Assembly: GCA_025060395.1 (NCBI GenBank)
Contig: JANXCC010000002.1
Coordinates: 38,234-102,233, forward strand
Direction: 5' to 3'
Origin: Candidatus Bipolaricaulota bacterium
GTDB taxonomy: Bacteria > Bipolaricaulota > Bipolaricaulia > RBG-16-55-9 > DRXL01
Length of the DNA: 64,000 nt
In this document: piece by piece, positions 38,932 to 48,358 of the stretch
How the letters are laid out: each line of letters opens with the position of its first letter
How positions within the stretch are numbered: position 1 is the stretch's first letter
Translations under genes and position numbers: made by a program
The notes under the pieces: model-generated
Seen by the model: only the letters and a program-made list of their open reading frames with translations
Told to the model about the DNA's origin: nothing
Databases searched by the model: none

Positions 38932-40074
38932 TCAAATTCCCATTCGCTTGGCGATGATCTCGTACATCACTTCCGTGGTGCCTGCGCCGATCTTCCACAG
39001 TCTGATATCTCTATAGAATCGGGCGATGTCATACTCTTCGACATAGCCGTAGCCGCCATGGATCTGTAAGCATTCGTCGGCGACCTCACAGGCGACGTCG
39101 GCGCAGAACGCCTTACACATCGAGACGACCATCGTTGGGTCTTCGCCGGCCTCTATCAAGCGCGCTGCATGGTACAGCAATTGGCGCGCTGCCTCGAGCT
39201 TGGTCTGCAGCTTGGCCAACTTATGACGCGTAATCTGGAACTCTGAAAGCTTCTTGCCGAAGAGCTCGCGATCTTGGGCGTACTTGATCGCGTCTTCGAG
39301 GGCTTGCTGCGCCGATGCCGTGAAGGCCACACAGGCAACGAAGCGCTCCAGCTGCAGCCCCTCCATAGCATAGTAGAAGCCCTTATTCTCCTCGCCGATG
39401 AGATGATCGGCAGGCACAGAGCAGTTCACAAACGAGAGTTGGCCCCAGTCGGAGGCGTGCATCCCCAGTTTTTTAGGCAACTTCTCGATCTCGAAGCCTG
39501 GGGTGCCACGCTCGACTAAGAAGAGCGAGATCCCACGATGGCCCGCACTGGGATTGGTCTTGCACGCGACGATGAAGACGTCGGCATTTATCGCGTTGGT
39601 GATGAACGTCTTGCTCCCGTTTAAGATATACTGAGAGCCTCTCTTCTTCGCGGTCGTCTGCATGGCGGCGAGATCGGAACCGCCGCTGGGTTCGGTAAGG
39701 GCGATGGCCGCGATCTTCTCGCCGCGGATGAGTGCCGGCAGATACTTCTCTTTGAGGGCTTCAGAGCCGTATTGGTGCAGATAGGGCGAGGACATATCTG
39801 TGTGCACCAAGACGCTCATGGTCAGCCCGCGGGAGCGACAGCGCCCCATCTCCTCACAGAATACAACGGTGCTCCAGATATCAGCCCCGGCGCCGCCGTA
39901 TTTTTCGTCGAACCGAATCCCCAAAAAACCCAGCTCGCCCATTCTTCGGTAGAGCTCTTTGGGGAAGATGCCCGCGGCTTCCCACTCGTCGACGTGAGGG
40001 TTGAGCTCCTCTTCGACGAATCTTCTGACAGCTCGTCGGAAGATTCGGTGTTCTTCTGAAAACGGGTAGTCCAT
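38932..40074 (-). CDS. Acyl-CoA dehydrogenase (isovaleryl/long-chain-type catalytic base)
   Basis: A 380-residue FAD enzyme that oxidises acyl-CoA to enoyl-CoA. It shows AIALTEPSGGSDLAAM, the FAD-binding FITNA, the helix-G segment MEGLQLERFVACVAFTASAQQA, and IHGGYGYVEEYDIARFYRDIRLWKIGAGTTEV. The usual catalytic Glu position before GTTE is Gly; instead Glu243 in GLQLER matches the base of isovaleryl- and long-chain acyl-CoA dehydrogenases. GAGGAGGAAC upstream supports the ATG. The substrate is probably branched or long-chain acyl-CoA. Confidence 0.9.
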   Translation of the reverse strand: MDYPFSEEHRIFRRAVRRFVEEELNPHVDEWEAAGIFPKELYRRMGELGFLGIRFDEKYGGAGADIWSTVVFCEEMGRCRSRGLTMSVLVHTDMSSPYLHQYGSEALKEKYLPALIRGEKIAAIALTEPSGGSDLAAMQTTAKKRGSQYILNGSKTFITNAINADVFIVACKTNPSAGHRGISLFLVERGTPGFEIEKLPKKLGMHASDWGQLSFVNCSVPADHLIGEENKGFYYAMEGLQLERFVACVAFTASAQQALEDAIKYAQDRELFGKKLSEFQITRHKLAKLQTKLEAARQLLYHAARLIEAGEDPTMVVSMCKAFCADVACEVADECLQIHGGYGYVEEYDIARFYRDIRLWKIGAGTTEVMYEIIAKRMGI

Positions 40075-40125
40075 GCTGTTCCTCCTCGCGACCAGCATTC
40101 TAGCATTATGTCAGTAATGGAGCAA

Positions 40126-41520
40126 CTAGATGTTCTTCAGTTCATTGATGAGCTTGGTGAGCGATTCTTTGGCGTCGCCAAAGAGCATTCGGGTCTTCTC
40201 GTTGTAGAAGAGCTCGTTCTCGATCCCCGCAAAGCCGGGGTTCATACTACGCTTGAGAACGATGATCTGCTTGGCATGGTCAGCGTTGAGGATGGGCATC
40301 CCGTAGATGGGACTGCTCTTATCGTGTCGCGCTGCGGGATTCACAACGTCGTTGGCCCCCACGATCAGCGCCACGTCAGCGTTCTGAAATTCATCGTTGA
40401 TCTGGTCCATATCGTAGAGCTGATCATAGGGGACATTGGCTTCAGCCAATAGAACGTTCATGTGGCCTGGCATGCGACCGGCAACGGGGTGGATCGCGTA
40501 CTTCACGGTCACCCCGCGCTTCTGGAGCTCGTCCGCAAGCTGTCTGACCGCGTGCTGGGCTTGCGAGACGGCCATCCCGTACCCCGGCACGATGATCACA
40601 AGCTGCGCATAGCCGAGCAAGATCGCGGCTTCGTCGGCCTGGATGGGCCGGACCGTCTTGGCCACTGCGGTGGCCGACGACCCCGCCGTGACGACCGCCC
40701 CAAACGCGCCAAAGAGCACGTTGGTGATCGGGCGGTTCATCGCCCAACACATAATCTGAGTGAGGATGACGCCCGACGCTCCGACCAACGACCCGGCAAT
40801 AATCAGCGCGTTGTTCTTAATAACGAACCCGGCCATCGCCGCGGCCACTCCCGACAAGGCGTTCAAGAAACAGATGACGACCGGCATGTCCGCCCCACCG
40901 ATGGGGATCGTAAAGAGCACCCCGAAGATCAACGCAGCGACCGTTAGATAGAGAAAGGCCCAGGGATTCCCAAAGTTTACGATCAAGAAGATCGCCGCAG
41001 CAACGATCGTCAGGAAGAGGATGAGATTGATGAAGTTCTGATAGGGATAGGTAATAGGGCGCTCGTTGACAACCCCTTGGAGCTTGCCCGCGGCGATCAT
41101 GCTCCCAGAGAACGTTACAGCCCCGACGATCAGGGCGAGCATGATCGTGATCGAAACATCGAGAGTGAGTGCGCTGGGATTGGCCGCGTATTTGAAGAAC
41201 TCAGCTGCCGCGACCAGCGCCGAAGCCCCGCCGCCAAAGCCGTTAAACAACCCGACCATCTGCGGCATGGCCGTCATCGGGACGGTGGAGGCCATCACCG
41301 CGCCTATAGCCGAACCGATCAACGATCCGATGATGATTATCGTATAGTCTTTGATCCCTGAGACAAAGAGCGTTGCGACGATCGCTACCAGCATTCCTAA
41401 CGACGACAAGAGATTTCCCGCGCGGGCGCGCTTGGGCGACTGTAGCCACATCAGCCCAAGAACAAAGCACGCCGACGCGATCATGTACGCCAACGCGATG
41501 AGCACTTCTCGCAGAGTCAT
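40126..41520 (-). CDS. pntB: Proton-translocating NAD(P)+ transhydrogenase, beta subunit
   Basis: A 464-residue protein: about nine membrane segments (domain II), then the NADP-binding domain III with IVPGYGMAVSQAQHAVRQLADELQKRGV, HPVAGRMPGHMNVLLAEANVPYD and ALIVGANDVVNPAARHD. It couples hydride transfer between NADH and NADP+ to proton translocation. Domain III is complete. It overlaps pntAB by ATGA; the order pntAA-pntAB-pntB matches three-subunit enzymes such as that of Rhodospirillum rubrum. Confidence 0.95.
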   Translation of the reverse strand: MTLREVLIALAYMIASACFVLGLMWLQSPKRARAGNLLSSLGMLVAIVATLFVSGIKDYTIIIIGSLIGSAIGAVMASTVPMTAMPQMVGLFNGFGGGASALVAAAEFFKYAANPSALTLDVSITIMLALIVGAVTFSGSMIAAGKLQGVVNERPITYPYQNFINLILFLTIVAAAIFLIVNFGNPWAFLYLTVAALIFGVLFTIPIGGADMPVVICFLNALSGVAAAMAGFVIKNNALIIAGSLVGASGVILTQIMCWAMNRPITNVLFGAFGAVVTAGSSATAVAKTVRPIQADEAAILLGYAQLVIIVPGYGMAVSQAQHAVRQLADELQKRGVTVKYAIHPVAGRMPGHMNVLLAEANVPYDQLYDMDQINDEFQNADVALIVGANDVVNPAARHDKSSPIYGMPILNADHAKQIIVLKRSMNPGFAGIENELFYNEKTRMLFGDAKESLTKLINELKNI

Positions 41521-41813
41521 TCCTTCTCACCCGGCTTTCGCTTGAACATCTGGAGCATTCTGTCAGTGACTAAGTACCCGCCGACGACGTTGATCATCGC
41601 TAAGATGATCGCGATGAGCCCAAGAACGGTCTGGAGCCAGCCCTCTTGCCGCCCCGCGACGATCAACGCCCCGATGATCGTGATGCCCGAGATCGCATTG
41701 GATCCAGACATCAGCGGCGTGTGCAGCAGAGGCGGGACCTTAGTGATCACCGCGAACCCTAAGAACATGGCCACGACAAAGATGTACAGCGCTGCAAGCA
41801 GTGCTTCAGTCAT
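41517..41813 (-). CDS. pntAB: NAD(P)+ transhydrogenase, alpha-2 (membrane) subunit
   Basis: A 98-residue membrane protein with three hydrophobic helices. Diagnostic stretch: VITKVPPLLHTPLMSGSNAISGITIIGAL, then GYLVTDRMLQMFKRKPGE at the C-terminus. It forms the N-terminal part of the proton channel with PntB. It lies nine bases after pntAA and overlaps pntB. Confidence 0.95.
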   Translation of the reverse strand: MTEALLAALYIFVVAMFLGFAVITKVPPLLHTPLMSGSNAISGITIIGALIVAGRQEGWLQTVLGLIAIILAMINVVGGYLVTDRMLQMFKRKPGEKE

Positions 41814-41822
41814 AGAGCCTCC

Positions 41823-42932
41823 TTATTTGGGTAGCAAGATCTGACCTTGATGGGTGATGCAGCAGCCCTTGATGATCTCGTCGGTGAAATCGAGATTGAG
41901 CTGCTTCTCTTTCGTAATGAGGAGACTGAGAAAGCTCGCGATATTTCGCGAATACATGTGGCTGGCGTGATAGCTCATCGAGCTGGGCAGGTTGATCGGC
42001 CCGACAATCGTCACACCGTGGAGAGTGATCTCTTTGCCTGCTTGGGTGAGCTCGCAGTTGCCACCCTGTTCGGCGGCTAAATCTATAATCACTGAGCCAG
42101 GCTTCATCGAAGCGACCATCTCTTTGGTGATGAGCAGCGGGGCCCTCTTGCCTGGGACGAGCGCGGTCGTGATCACAACGTCAGCGTCTTTCACATATTG
42201 GGCGATGAGCTCGCGCTCCTTCTTCTGGTGCTCTTCGGAGAGCTCCTTGGCGTAGCCCGATTTATCCGCAGCTTCCTCGATGATCAAGCCGACGAACTTC
42301 GCCCCAAGGCTCTCAACTTCTTGCTTGACTGCGGGGCGGACGTCGAACGCGGAGACGACGGCACCCAAGCGCCGAGCCGTCGCAATCGCTTGGAGCCCAG
42401 CCACCCCAGCCCCAATGACAAAGACCTTTGCTGGGGTGATCGTCCCCGCGGCGGTCGAGAGCATCGGGAGGAACTTGGGCAGATAGTGGGTGGCCATAAG
42501 CACGGCCTTGTAGCCCGCTACGGTGCTCTGCGACGAGAGCACGTCCATGGGCTGAGCGCGGGTAATTCTCGGGATCATGTCCATGGCAAATGCCGTGATC
42601 TTCTTGTGAGCCAGTTGTTGGACAAGATCAGGGTTGAGCAACGGTTGCAAGATCCCGATCAAGACGCTGCCCTCGCGAAGCAGCTCGATCTCTTCGGGGG
42701 AGGGCTTCTGCACTTTAATTAAGAGATCTGCCGTGCCAAAGAGCGTCTTTCTGTCAGGGATGATCTGGGCGCCGGCGGCTTGGTACTGGGCATCAGGATA
42801 AGAAGCCCCGGCACCAGCGCCGGCCTCGATTTGTACCTCAAGCCCTGACTTCACTAATTGAGCGACGGTCTCTGGAACTAACGCAACGCGTCGCTCATAC
42901 GGTGCGGTCTCCTTTGGAACTGCTATCTTCAT
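41823..42932 (-). CDS. pntAA: NAD(P)+ transhydrogenase, alpha-1 (NAD-binding) subunit
   Basis: A 369-residue cytoplasmic subunit starting MKIAVPKETAPYERRVALVPE, as in PntAA and alanine dehydrogenases. It has FVIGAGVAGLQAIATARRLGAVVSAFDVRP (the NAD Rossmann fold) and DVVITTALVPGKRAPLLITKEMVASMKPGSVIIDLAAEQGGNCE, specific to transhydrogenase. First gene of the pnt operon. Confidence 0.95.
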   Translation of the reverse strand: MKIAVPKETAPYERRVALVPETVAQLVKSGLEVQIEAGAGAGASYPDAQYQAAGAQIIPDRKTLFGTADLLIKVQKPSPEEIELLREGSVLIGILQPLLNPDLVQQLAHKKITAFAMDMIPRITRAQPMDVLSSQSTVAGYKAVLMATHYLPKFLPMLSTAAGTITPAKVFVIGAGVAGLQAIATARRLGAVVSAFDVRPAVKQEVESLGAKFVGLIIEEAADKSGYAKELSEEHQKKERELIAQYVKDADVVITTALVPGKRAPLLITKEMVASMKPGSVIIDLAAEQGGNCELTQAGKEITLHGVTIVGPINLPSSMSYHASHMYSRNIASFLSLLITKEKQLNLDFTDEIIKGCCITHQGQILLPK

Positions 42933-43038
42933 AGGACCTCCGTTCCTGAATGAAGCTGGTACTAGATTCTACCCAATCTCGTCGCAATGACACCACCAGG
43001 TGCGTCATCTGCACATATGAGCTATGTCATGGATGCCC

Positions 43039-43662
43039 TCATCTCCCGGCGAGGGGGAAGATGACAAAGATCACCACATCCCACAGGGCGTGCGAGAGCA
43101 TCACCGAGATTAAGCTGCGTTCGCGCTGATAGAGCCATCCCCATACAAACCCTGCGACAAACGCTGCGAGGATGAGCATAAGATTGAGCGTCCAGATGTG
43201 CACGAGCGCATAGATCGCTGTCGTCGTAAAGAGAGCCCCAAGGGAGCCGAGGGGCTCGCTAAGCCGGCGCTGCACAAACCCGCGCCAGAAGATCTCCTCG
43301 CTGGGCCCCACAAGAAAGAACAGCAAGAGCCCAATCCACAAGGGATCGAGCTGCGTTCTGTTTGCATAGACCTTGCCAATCTGCTCTGACGCAAAGGGGA
43401 GGATCGCGAGAGCCAGCTGCTGCCCCACCCAGAAGATCCCATAGAGCGCCAAGGCGGACACGATGCCCAGCACTCCATCCCGCGATCGAGCTTGAAACAG
43501 CTGCTTGCGGTCGGGTGTGACTATAAGAGCGCTGGTGGCCAAGAGCGTTGCCGCAAGCGATAGCCGTGCCCAGAAGTTCCACAGCCCCGTCTGAAAGACA
43601 AAATACCACAGGGCGAACGCTGCCAGCACAAGGAGCCCGACGCGGTGCAGCTCTCTGGTCAT
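43039..43662 (-). CDS. CPBP-family intramembrane metalloprotease
   Basis: A 207-residue membrane protein with about six hydrophobic segments. Motif 1 is GPSEEIFWRGFVQRRL (Glu-Glu-x3-Arg), motif 2 is ALVHIWTLN (His), and motif 3 is LSHALWDV, the three motifs of CAAX prenyl protease/bacteriocin-processing (CPBP) proteins. The role is unknown. It overlaps the prenyltransferase gene by ATGA. Confidence 0.88.
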   Translation of the reverse strand: MTRELHRVGLLVLAAFALWYFVFQTGLWNFWARLSLAATLLATSALIVTPDRKQLFQARSRDGVLGIVSALALYGIFWVGQQLALAILPFASEQIGKVYANRTQLDPLWIGLLLFFLVGPSEEIFWRGFVQRRLSEPLGSLGALFTTTAIYALVHIWTLNLMLILAAFVAGFVWGWLYQRERSLISVMLSHALWDVVIFVIFPLAGR

Positions 43663-44549
43663 AAGGGAAAGATCTTCTGCAGCACAAGCCCAGCGATCAA
43701 CCAGATCCCAAAGAACGTGTCGAGCTGGGCAGTGCGGGCATCGGCGTCGTGAGGGATCTGCTGCTGCAGCGCCCGAATCAACCTCAGCGCGAAAGGAGCA
43801 GAAAAGAAGACCAACAATCCCCAGGGGCTCAAGACCTTCAAGGCGATCAGCACAATAACAGCAAGATACGCCAAGATAATCAGCCCTTGATAGAGAGAGA
43901 GAGTGCGTCTCTGGCCCAGCAGCGTCCCCAGGGTCTTGATCCCAACGCTGCCATCGTAAGCAATATCACGGAGATTGTTGGCGAGCAGGACAAGGGCTAC
44001 CAGGAGCCCAAAGGGCAGTGAGATGAGCACGGCATGGGGGCTGAGCGAGCCCGTCTGTACAAAGTACGTCCCGCCGACCATAAGCGGTCCCCACATCAAG
44101 AAGACCGAAAGCTCCCCAAGCGCAATATATTTGTACTTGATCGGCCCAGCGGTGTAGAAGAAGCTTGCTAATGCCCCTATCAGCACGAATCCCAAGAGCT
44201 CCAGGCCCTTCAGCCAGACGAGATACAGCCCTATCAGCCCGGAGATCCCGTAGAGCCCGAGGCTGACCCCAAGCACCGCCTGAGAAGAGATCATCCCTTG
44301 GACCAACGGATGAGGGCGGTAGAGCGTCGTTGGGGCTCCTGGACGATCGACCCCGCTCTTGTAGTCAAAATAGTCATTGATGAGGTTCGTCGCGCCATGC
44401 ACACAGATCGCGCCGATCAGGGTCACCAGAAAGAGCCAGGCGTCAAACGGCCCATCGAGTGCGGCCACTGCCCCGCCGACGCCCACAGAGATCGCCGTCA
44501 TCGTAAATGACCACGGTCGCGTCGCCAACACCCAGATCTTCAGGTTCAT
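43659..44549 (-). CDS. UbiA-family prenyltransferase (MenA-like)
   Basis: A 296-residue polytopic enzyme. The first Asp-rich motif is HGATNLINDYFDYKSGVDRPG and the second is LANNLRDIAYDGSVGIKTLG. The early WVLATRPWSFTMTAISV is typical of 1,4-dihydroxy-2-naphthoate prenyltransferase, so menaquinone synthesis is the best guess, although other aromatic acceptors fit. It lies in a small operon with a cupin gene upstream and a CPBP protease downstream, all overlapping by four bases. Confidence 0.87.
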   Translation of the reverse strand: MNLKIWVLATRPWSFTMTAISVGVGGAVAALDGPFDAWLFLVTLIGAICVHGATNLINDYFDYKSGVDRPGAPTTLYRPHPLVQGMISSQAVLGVSLGLYGISGLIGLYLVWLKGLELLGFVLIGALASFFYTAGPIKYKYIALGELSVFLMWGPLMVGGTYFVQTGSLSPHAVLISLPFGLLVALVLLANNLRDIAYDGSVGIKTLGTLLGQRRTLSLYQGLIILAYLAVIVLIALKVLSPWGLLVFFSAPFALRLIRALQQQIPHDADARTAQLDTFFGIWLIAGLVLQKIFPL

Positions 44550-44932
44550 AGCGTCCCCTTCTTCTCTAGGATCTTCTTGAGATCGATCTTGATATCAAAG
44601 ATCTGCAACTCGATCATGACGAGCTCTTCGCTTCCGGTGTTGACGAAGTCGTGCAGCTCCCCGTTGAGGACGCGCACCACCGAGCCGGGCTTGAGCGGAT
44701 GCTCGACCCCGTCTAATCGAACAATCCCCGTTCCAGAGATCACATAAAAGAGCTGGGGATGGGGATGGCGATGGGCAGGCGATGTCCCTCCAGGGGCCAT
44801 CTTCACCAAGGTCACTTGGGCGTGGGAGTTGGAGTCAGCCCGCGTCCACATAGGCTTCTGCCAGATCGTCGGGGAGATCCCCGGCTCCCACGGCATCTCC
44901 GCTAATTGTAAAATCTGAGCATACTCAGCCAT
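44546..44932 (-). CDS. Cupin-domain protein
   Basis: A single-domain cupin of 128 residues. Motif 1 is SPAHRHPHPQLFYVISGTGIVRL (His cluster and Glu-position Gln) and motif 2 is VRVLNGELHDFVNTG. Metal binding is likely through the His residues; the ligand is unknown. The ATG at 44932 is preferred; GAGGAGG lies 12 bases upstream. An in-frame TTG at 44953 is possible. It is the first gene of the cupin-prenyltransferase-CPBP operon. Confidence 0.82.
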   Translation of the reverse strand: MAEYAQILQLAEMPWEPGISPTIWQKPMWTRADSNSHAQVTLVKMAPGGTSPAHRHPHPQLFYVISGTGIVRLDGVEHPLKPGSVVRVLNGELHDFVNTGSEELVMIELQIFDIKIDLKKILEKKGTL

Positions 44933-45006
44933 AAGCGTTCTAAGCCTCCTCAATGGACGTAGCGTCTCGCTCTATGATATAATCTCCTGACAAGGGCTGT
45001 CAATCT

Positions 45007-45630
45007 ATGGTGTTCTATAGCAAAAGACGACCGATGGCCGTTCCCCGTAAGCGCCTCTCCCCTCGATTGAGTGAGATGGTGCGACGCTGGGGCCTCATCG
45101 GGGGGATGCTGTGCGTGGGGCTTGTGCTGGGAGGATGGGCTCTCTACAACGCTTACTGGGCCAAGCCAGGACGAGCCGTACCCATCCAACAACCCTATGA
45201 CTATCGATTGCGCCTGGGTGAGACCGTTAAGTACAATTCCGTGCCGCCGACCTCAGGGCCGCGGGCCAGCGCGACAACAGAGTGGGGGATTCACGATCAT
45301 CCTATCCCTGACGAGATCCAGGTCCATATGCTCTGGCGTGGAGGGGTCTTAGTGCAATATCGTCCCCTGGAGAGCCCCGCGCTCGACGACCCAGTCGCTG
45401 AAGGCTTAAAGAGACTGATCGGACGATTGCGCACCGAAGACTTTGGAAGATACTGCAAAGTGATCGTGGCGCCCTACCCGTCCTTGCCCAGGAGAATCGC
45501 GCTAACAGCATGGGGGCGCCTCGATCTGTTCGATGCCGAAGAGATCACTCCCGAGATCGAGCACCGGATCGTGCGCTTCATAGAGAGATTGATCGACGCT
45601 TATAACCCAGAACGCGTTAGGTGTCCGTGA
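45007..45630 (+). CDS. DUF3105-domain membrane-anchored protein
   Basis: A 207-residue protein with a basic N-terminus, a TM at about residues 30-50 (LIGGMLCVGLVLGGWALYNAYW), and an extracytoplasmic DUF3105 domain: YNSVPPTSGPRASATTEWG, HDHPIPDEIQVHMLWRGGVLVQY, and APYPSLPRRIALTAWGRLD. The family is of unknown function, often found in actinobacteria and other deep lineages. TATAAT lies at 44978-44983. Its stop overlaps the argS ATG as TGATG. Confidence 0.85.
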   Translation: MVFYSKRRPMAVPRKRLSPRLSEMVRRWGLIGGMLCVGLVLGGWALYNAYWAKPGRAVPIQQPYDYRLRLGETVKYNSVPPTSGPRASATTEWGIHDHPIPDEIQVHMLWRGGVLVQYRPLESPALDDPVAEGLKRLIGRLRTEDFGRYCKVIVAPYPSLPRRIALTAWGRLDLFDAEEITPEIEHRIVRFIERLIDAYNPERVRCP

Positions 45631-47363
45631 TGCTTCGCGAACTGGTACGGGAGAAGCTTCGCCAAGCTCTTCATCAAAGCTACGGGCTTTCCGAACAGAT
45701 AGACGTTTCTGTGCCGGAGAAGCCGGAGTTTGGCGATCTCTCCACTACGGTGGCGTTTGCGCTCGCCGAAAAGCTTCGCAAGCCCCCGCGCCAGATCGCC
45801 GAAGAGCTCGTGACCCATCTCGACCAAAGTCCGTTTACCAAGGTGGAGGTGGTGGGAGGGTTCATCAACTTCTTTCTTAAGCCGGAGATCGTCCATCGCG
45901 CGTTGCGCGAGATTCTGGAGCAAGAGCATCAGTATGGGAAACTCGAGCTTGGACGGGGCAAGCGGGCCCAAGTCGAGTTTGTCAGTGCTAACCCCACCGG
46001 GCCCCTCACTATCGGGCACTGCCGCCAAGCCGTGCTCGGTGACGTCATCTCCAGGCTTCTCGAGAACGCAGGCTACGAGGTAACCAGAGAATACTATTAC
46101 AATGACGCGGGACGCCAGATGAAGCTCTTGGGCGAATCCGTCCGGGCGCGCTACTTGGAGCTCCTCGGCCAATCAGTGCCATTCCCCGAAGAAGGGTATC
46201 ATGGAGAGTATATCCTCGAGATCGCGCGCAAGATCCAGGAGCGGTATGGCACAACCTGGGCCGAAAGCCCCCGGGAGCAGTTCACGAAATTCGCTGAAGC
46301 TGAGCTCTTCACAGAGATCAAGCGTACGCTCGCACGGCTTTTCCGACTCCCCCCAGAGCGTGTCTTTGACGTCTACTACAATGAAAGCTGGCTCCAAGCT
46401 CCGTCGAGAGCAGACCTCGTCTTCGTTACAAACGAGATGCTCGTCCAATGGCTGCGGGAACTGGGCTTAGCGTACGAAAAGGACGGCGCGATCTGGTTTA
46501 AAGCTACAGCCCTGGGACGCCCGCAAGACAGAGTGCTGGTACGCAGTCAAACCGGCGAGCCGACATACCGTCTTCCTGACATGGCCTACCACGCCAACAA
46601 GCTCTTGCGCGGGTTTGATCTCATCATAGATATCTTTGGCGCTGACCATCAAGATACATACCAAGACGTGCTTGCGGCCGTGCGGGCGCTGTGGGAAGGC
46701 GGCAAACTCCCCACAGAATGCACCCCAGAGAAGATTCGCGTGCTCATCCATCAGTGGGTGAACCTGGTGCGGGGAGGACGCCCTGTCAAGATGTCCAAGC
46801 GCATGGCTACCTTCGTCACCATAGACGAGCTCGTCGACGAGATCAAAAGCACGGTGGAGCTCGATCCGGCTCTGGACAGCTCACAGATGCGCGAAGACTT
46901 CGCGGTCAACGTAGTGAGATATTTTCTACTGATGCGCAGCGCCGACTCCCATGTCAACTTCGACCTCGATCTGGCGAAGAGCCAATCTCACGAGAACCCT
47001 GTCTACTACGTGATGTACGCGTATACGCGGATCAAGAGCATCTGGGAGAGGGCGCCGCAGGTGTCGCTGAAGGCTCACGCGCTCGAGCCTCTGCGCGCAC
47101 CGGAGGAGCTGAGCTTGATCAAGAAGCTCGATGAATTCCCTCAAGTCGTGCGCGATGCCACAGAACATCTAGCTCCGCACTTCTTAGCCGTCTATGTGCG
47201 CGAGCTGGCCGGGCTCTTCCATGACTTCTACGAGAGGCATCGCGTGCTCGATGAAGCACATCCAGAACTTATGCACGCACGCCTGGCACTCTGTCGCGGC
47301 ACCCAGATCGTGCTCGAGCGCGCGTTCGCGCTGCTGGGCCTGAAAGCACCGGAGAGAATGTGA
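45630..47363 (+). CDS. argS: Arginyl-tRNA synthetase
   Basis: Class I synthetase of 577 residues. The HIGH-type motif is SANPTGPLTIGHCRQA and the KMSKS-type motif is RPVKMSKRMATFVTIDELVDEI. The N-terminal Add-1 domain (LRQALHQSYGLSEQIDVSVPEKPEFGDLSTTVAF) and the C-terminal DALR anticodon-binding domain are complete. ATG at 45630 is used; an in-frame GTG at 45621 would overlap the DUF3105 gene more. It charges, among others, the two tRNA-Arg in this window. Confidence 0.95.
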   Translation: MLRELVREKLRQALHQSYGLSEQIDVSVPEKPEFGDLSTTVAFALAEKLRKPPRQIAEELVTHLDQSPFTKVEVVGGFINFFLKPEIVHRALREILEQEHQYGKLELGRGKRAQVEFVSANPTGPLTIGHCRQAVLGDVISRLLENAGYEVTREYYYNDAGRQMKLLGESVRARYLELLGQSVPFPEEGYHGEYILEIARKIQERYGTTWAESPREQFTKFAEAELFTEIKRTLARLFRLPPERVFDVYYNESWLQAPSRADLVFVTNEMLVQWLRELGLAYEKDGAIWFKATALGRPQDRVLVRSQTGEPTYRLPDMAYHANKLLRGFDLIIDIFGADHQDTYQDVLAAVRALWEGGKLPTECTPEKIRVLIHQWVNLVRGGRPVKMSKRMATFVTIDELVDEIKSTVELDPALDSSQMREDFAVNVVRYFLLMRSADSHVNFDLDLAKSQSHENPVYYVMYAYTRIKSIWERAPQVSLKAHALEPLRAPEELSLIKKLDEFPQVVRDATEHLAPHFLAVYVRELAGLFHDFYERHRVLDEAHPELMHARLALCRGTQIVLERAFALLGLKAPERM

Positions 47364-47364
47364 T

Positions 47365-48282
47365 ATGAGTTGGTTGCAGCGTCTGAAGGATGGGCTGAAG
47401 AAGACAAAAGAACAGCTCGTTGGGCAGCTAGCACAAGTCCTGCAGCCGGGACGACGCCTTGATGAGGCGTTGCTTGCGGAGCTCGAAGAGGTTCTCATCA
47501 CGGCCGACGTCGGCGTAGACGCAACGACGGAGATCGTGCAAACTCTGAAAGCCCGTGCGGCCGCGCGCGGCGTCCAGGATTCTTCGCAGGTCACGGAGCT
47601 TTTAAAAGAGATTCTCAAAGAGCGCTTGCGCCCTGCCGAGGGCGCTCTGAATCTGCGAACCGACGGCCAGCCGACGGTCTTCTTGATTTTGGGCGTCAAC
47701 GGCTCTGGCAAGACGACGACGATTGCAAAGCTCGCCCAACACTTAAAAGACGACTTTGGCAAGAGAAAGATCATCTTTGCGGCGGGGGACACCTTTCGCG
47801 CTGCAGCCATAGAGCAATTAGGGATTTGGGCGGAGCGCGTCGGGGCGCAGCTCGTCAAGCATCAAGCGCATGCCGACCCCTCGGCCGTAGCGTTTGATGC
47901 CGTCGAGCGCGCGCTGCGCGAGCAGGCCGACGCGCTCTTCATCGACACCGCAGGGCGCCTGCATACTAAGCATAACTTGATGGAAGAACTCAGAAAAATT
48001 AACAGGGTCGTCGAGAAGCGCTTGGGGCGCCCTATTGATGAGCGTCTGTTGGTCTTAGACGGCACGACGGGGCAGAACGCGATCACCCAAGCCAAGCTCT
48101 TCCACGAAGCGATCTCTGTGACGGGAATCGTGGTGACGAAATTAGATGGGACGGCCAAAGGCGGCGCGATCGTGCAGATCGCGCATGAGCTGAAGCTGCC
48201 CATTAAATTAATCGGTGTCGGCGAGCGCGCCGACGACTTGAGAGAATTCAAAGCCGACGAGTTCGTCGAAGCGCTGTTGTAA
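47365..48282 (+). CDS. ftsY: Signal recognition particle receptor FtsY
   Basis: A 305-residue SRP GTPase: a short N-domain helical bundle (residues 1-95), then the G domain with LGVNGSGKTTTIAKLAQHL (G1), AGDTFRAAAIEQL, FIDTAGRLHTKHNLMEEL (G3), VLDGTTGQNAITQAK and VTKLDGTAKGGAI (G4), and IGVGERADDLREF (closing motif). It lacks the long acidic A domain of E. coli FtsY, as in many bacteria. It docks SRP (RNA at 20520-20610) to the membrane. It begins one base after the argS stop. Confidence 0.95.
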   Translation: MSWLQRLKDGLKKTKEQLVGQLAQVLQPGRRLDEALLAELEEVLITADVGVDATTEIVQTLKARAAARGVQDSSQVTELLKEILKERLRPAEGALNLRTDGQPTVFLILGVNGSGKTTTIAKLAQHLKDDFGKRKIIFAAGDTFRAAAIEQLGIWAERVGAQLVKHQAHADPSAVAFDAVERALREQADALFIDTAGRLHTKHNLMEELRKINRVVEKRLGRPIDERLLVLDGTTGQNAITQAKLFHEAISVTGIVVTKLDGTAKGGAIVQIAHELKLPIKLIGVGERADDLREFKADEFVEALL

Positions 48283-48316
48283 GCATTGTCAAGCTCTCAG
48301 TGCTATAATGTGATGT

Positions 48317-48358
48317 ATGATTCGCAAGCAAGTCTATCTTGAGCATCGGCCGCTATGA
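48317..48358 (+). CDS. Possible 13-codon leader ORF coupled to nnr
   Basis: The ORF MIRKQVYLEHRPL starts seven bases after a TATAAT box (48304-48309) and its TGA overlaps the nnr ATG as ATGA. The nnr start itself has no Shine-Dalgarno site, so translation could reach nnr by coupling from this leaderless mini-ORF. No homologue is known to me and chance cannot be excluded. Confidence 0.35.
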   Translation: MIRKQVYLEHRPL

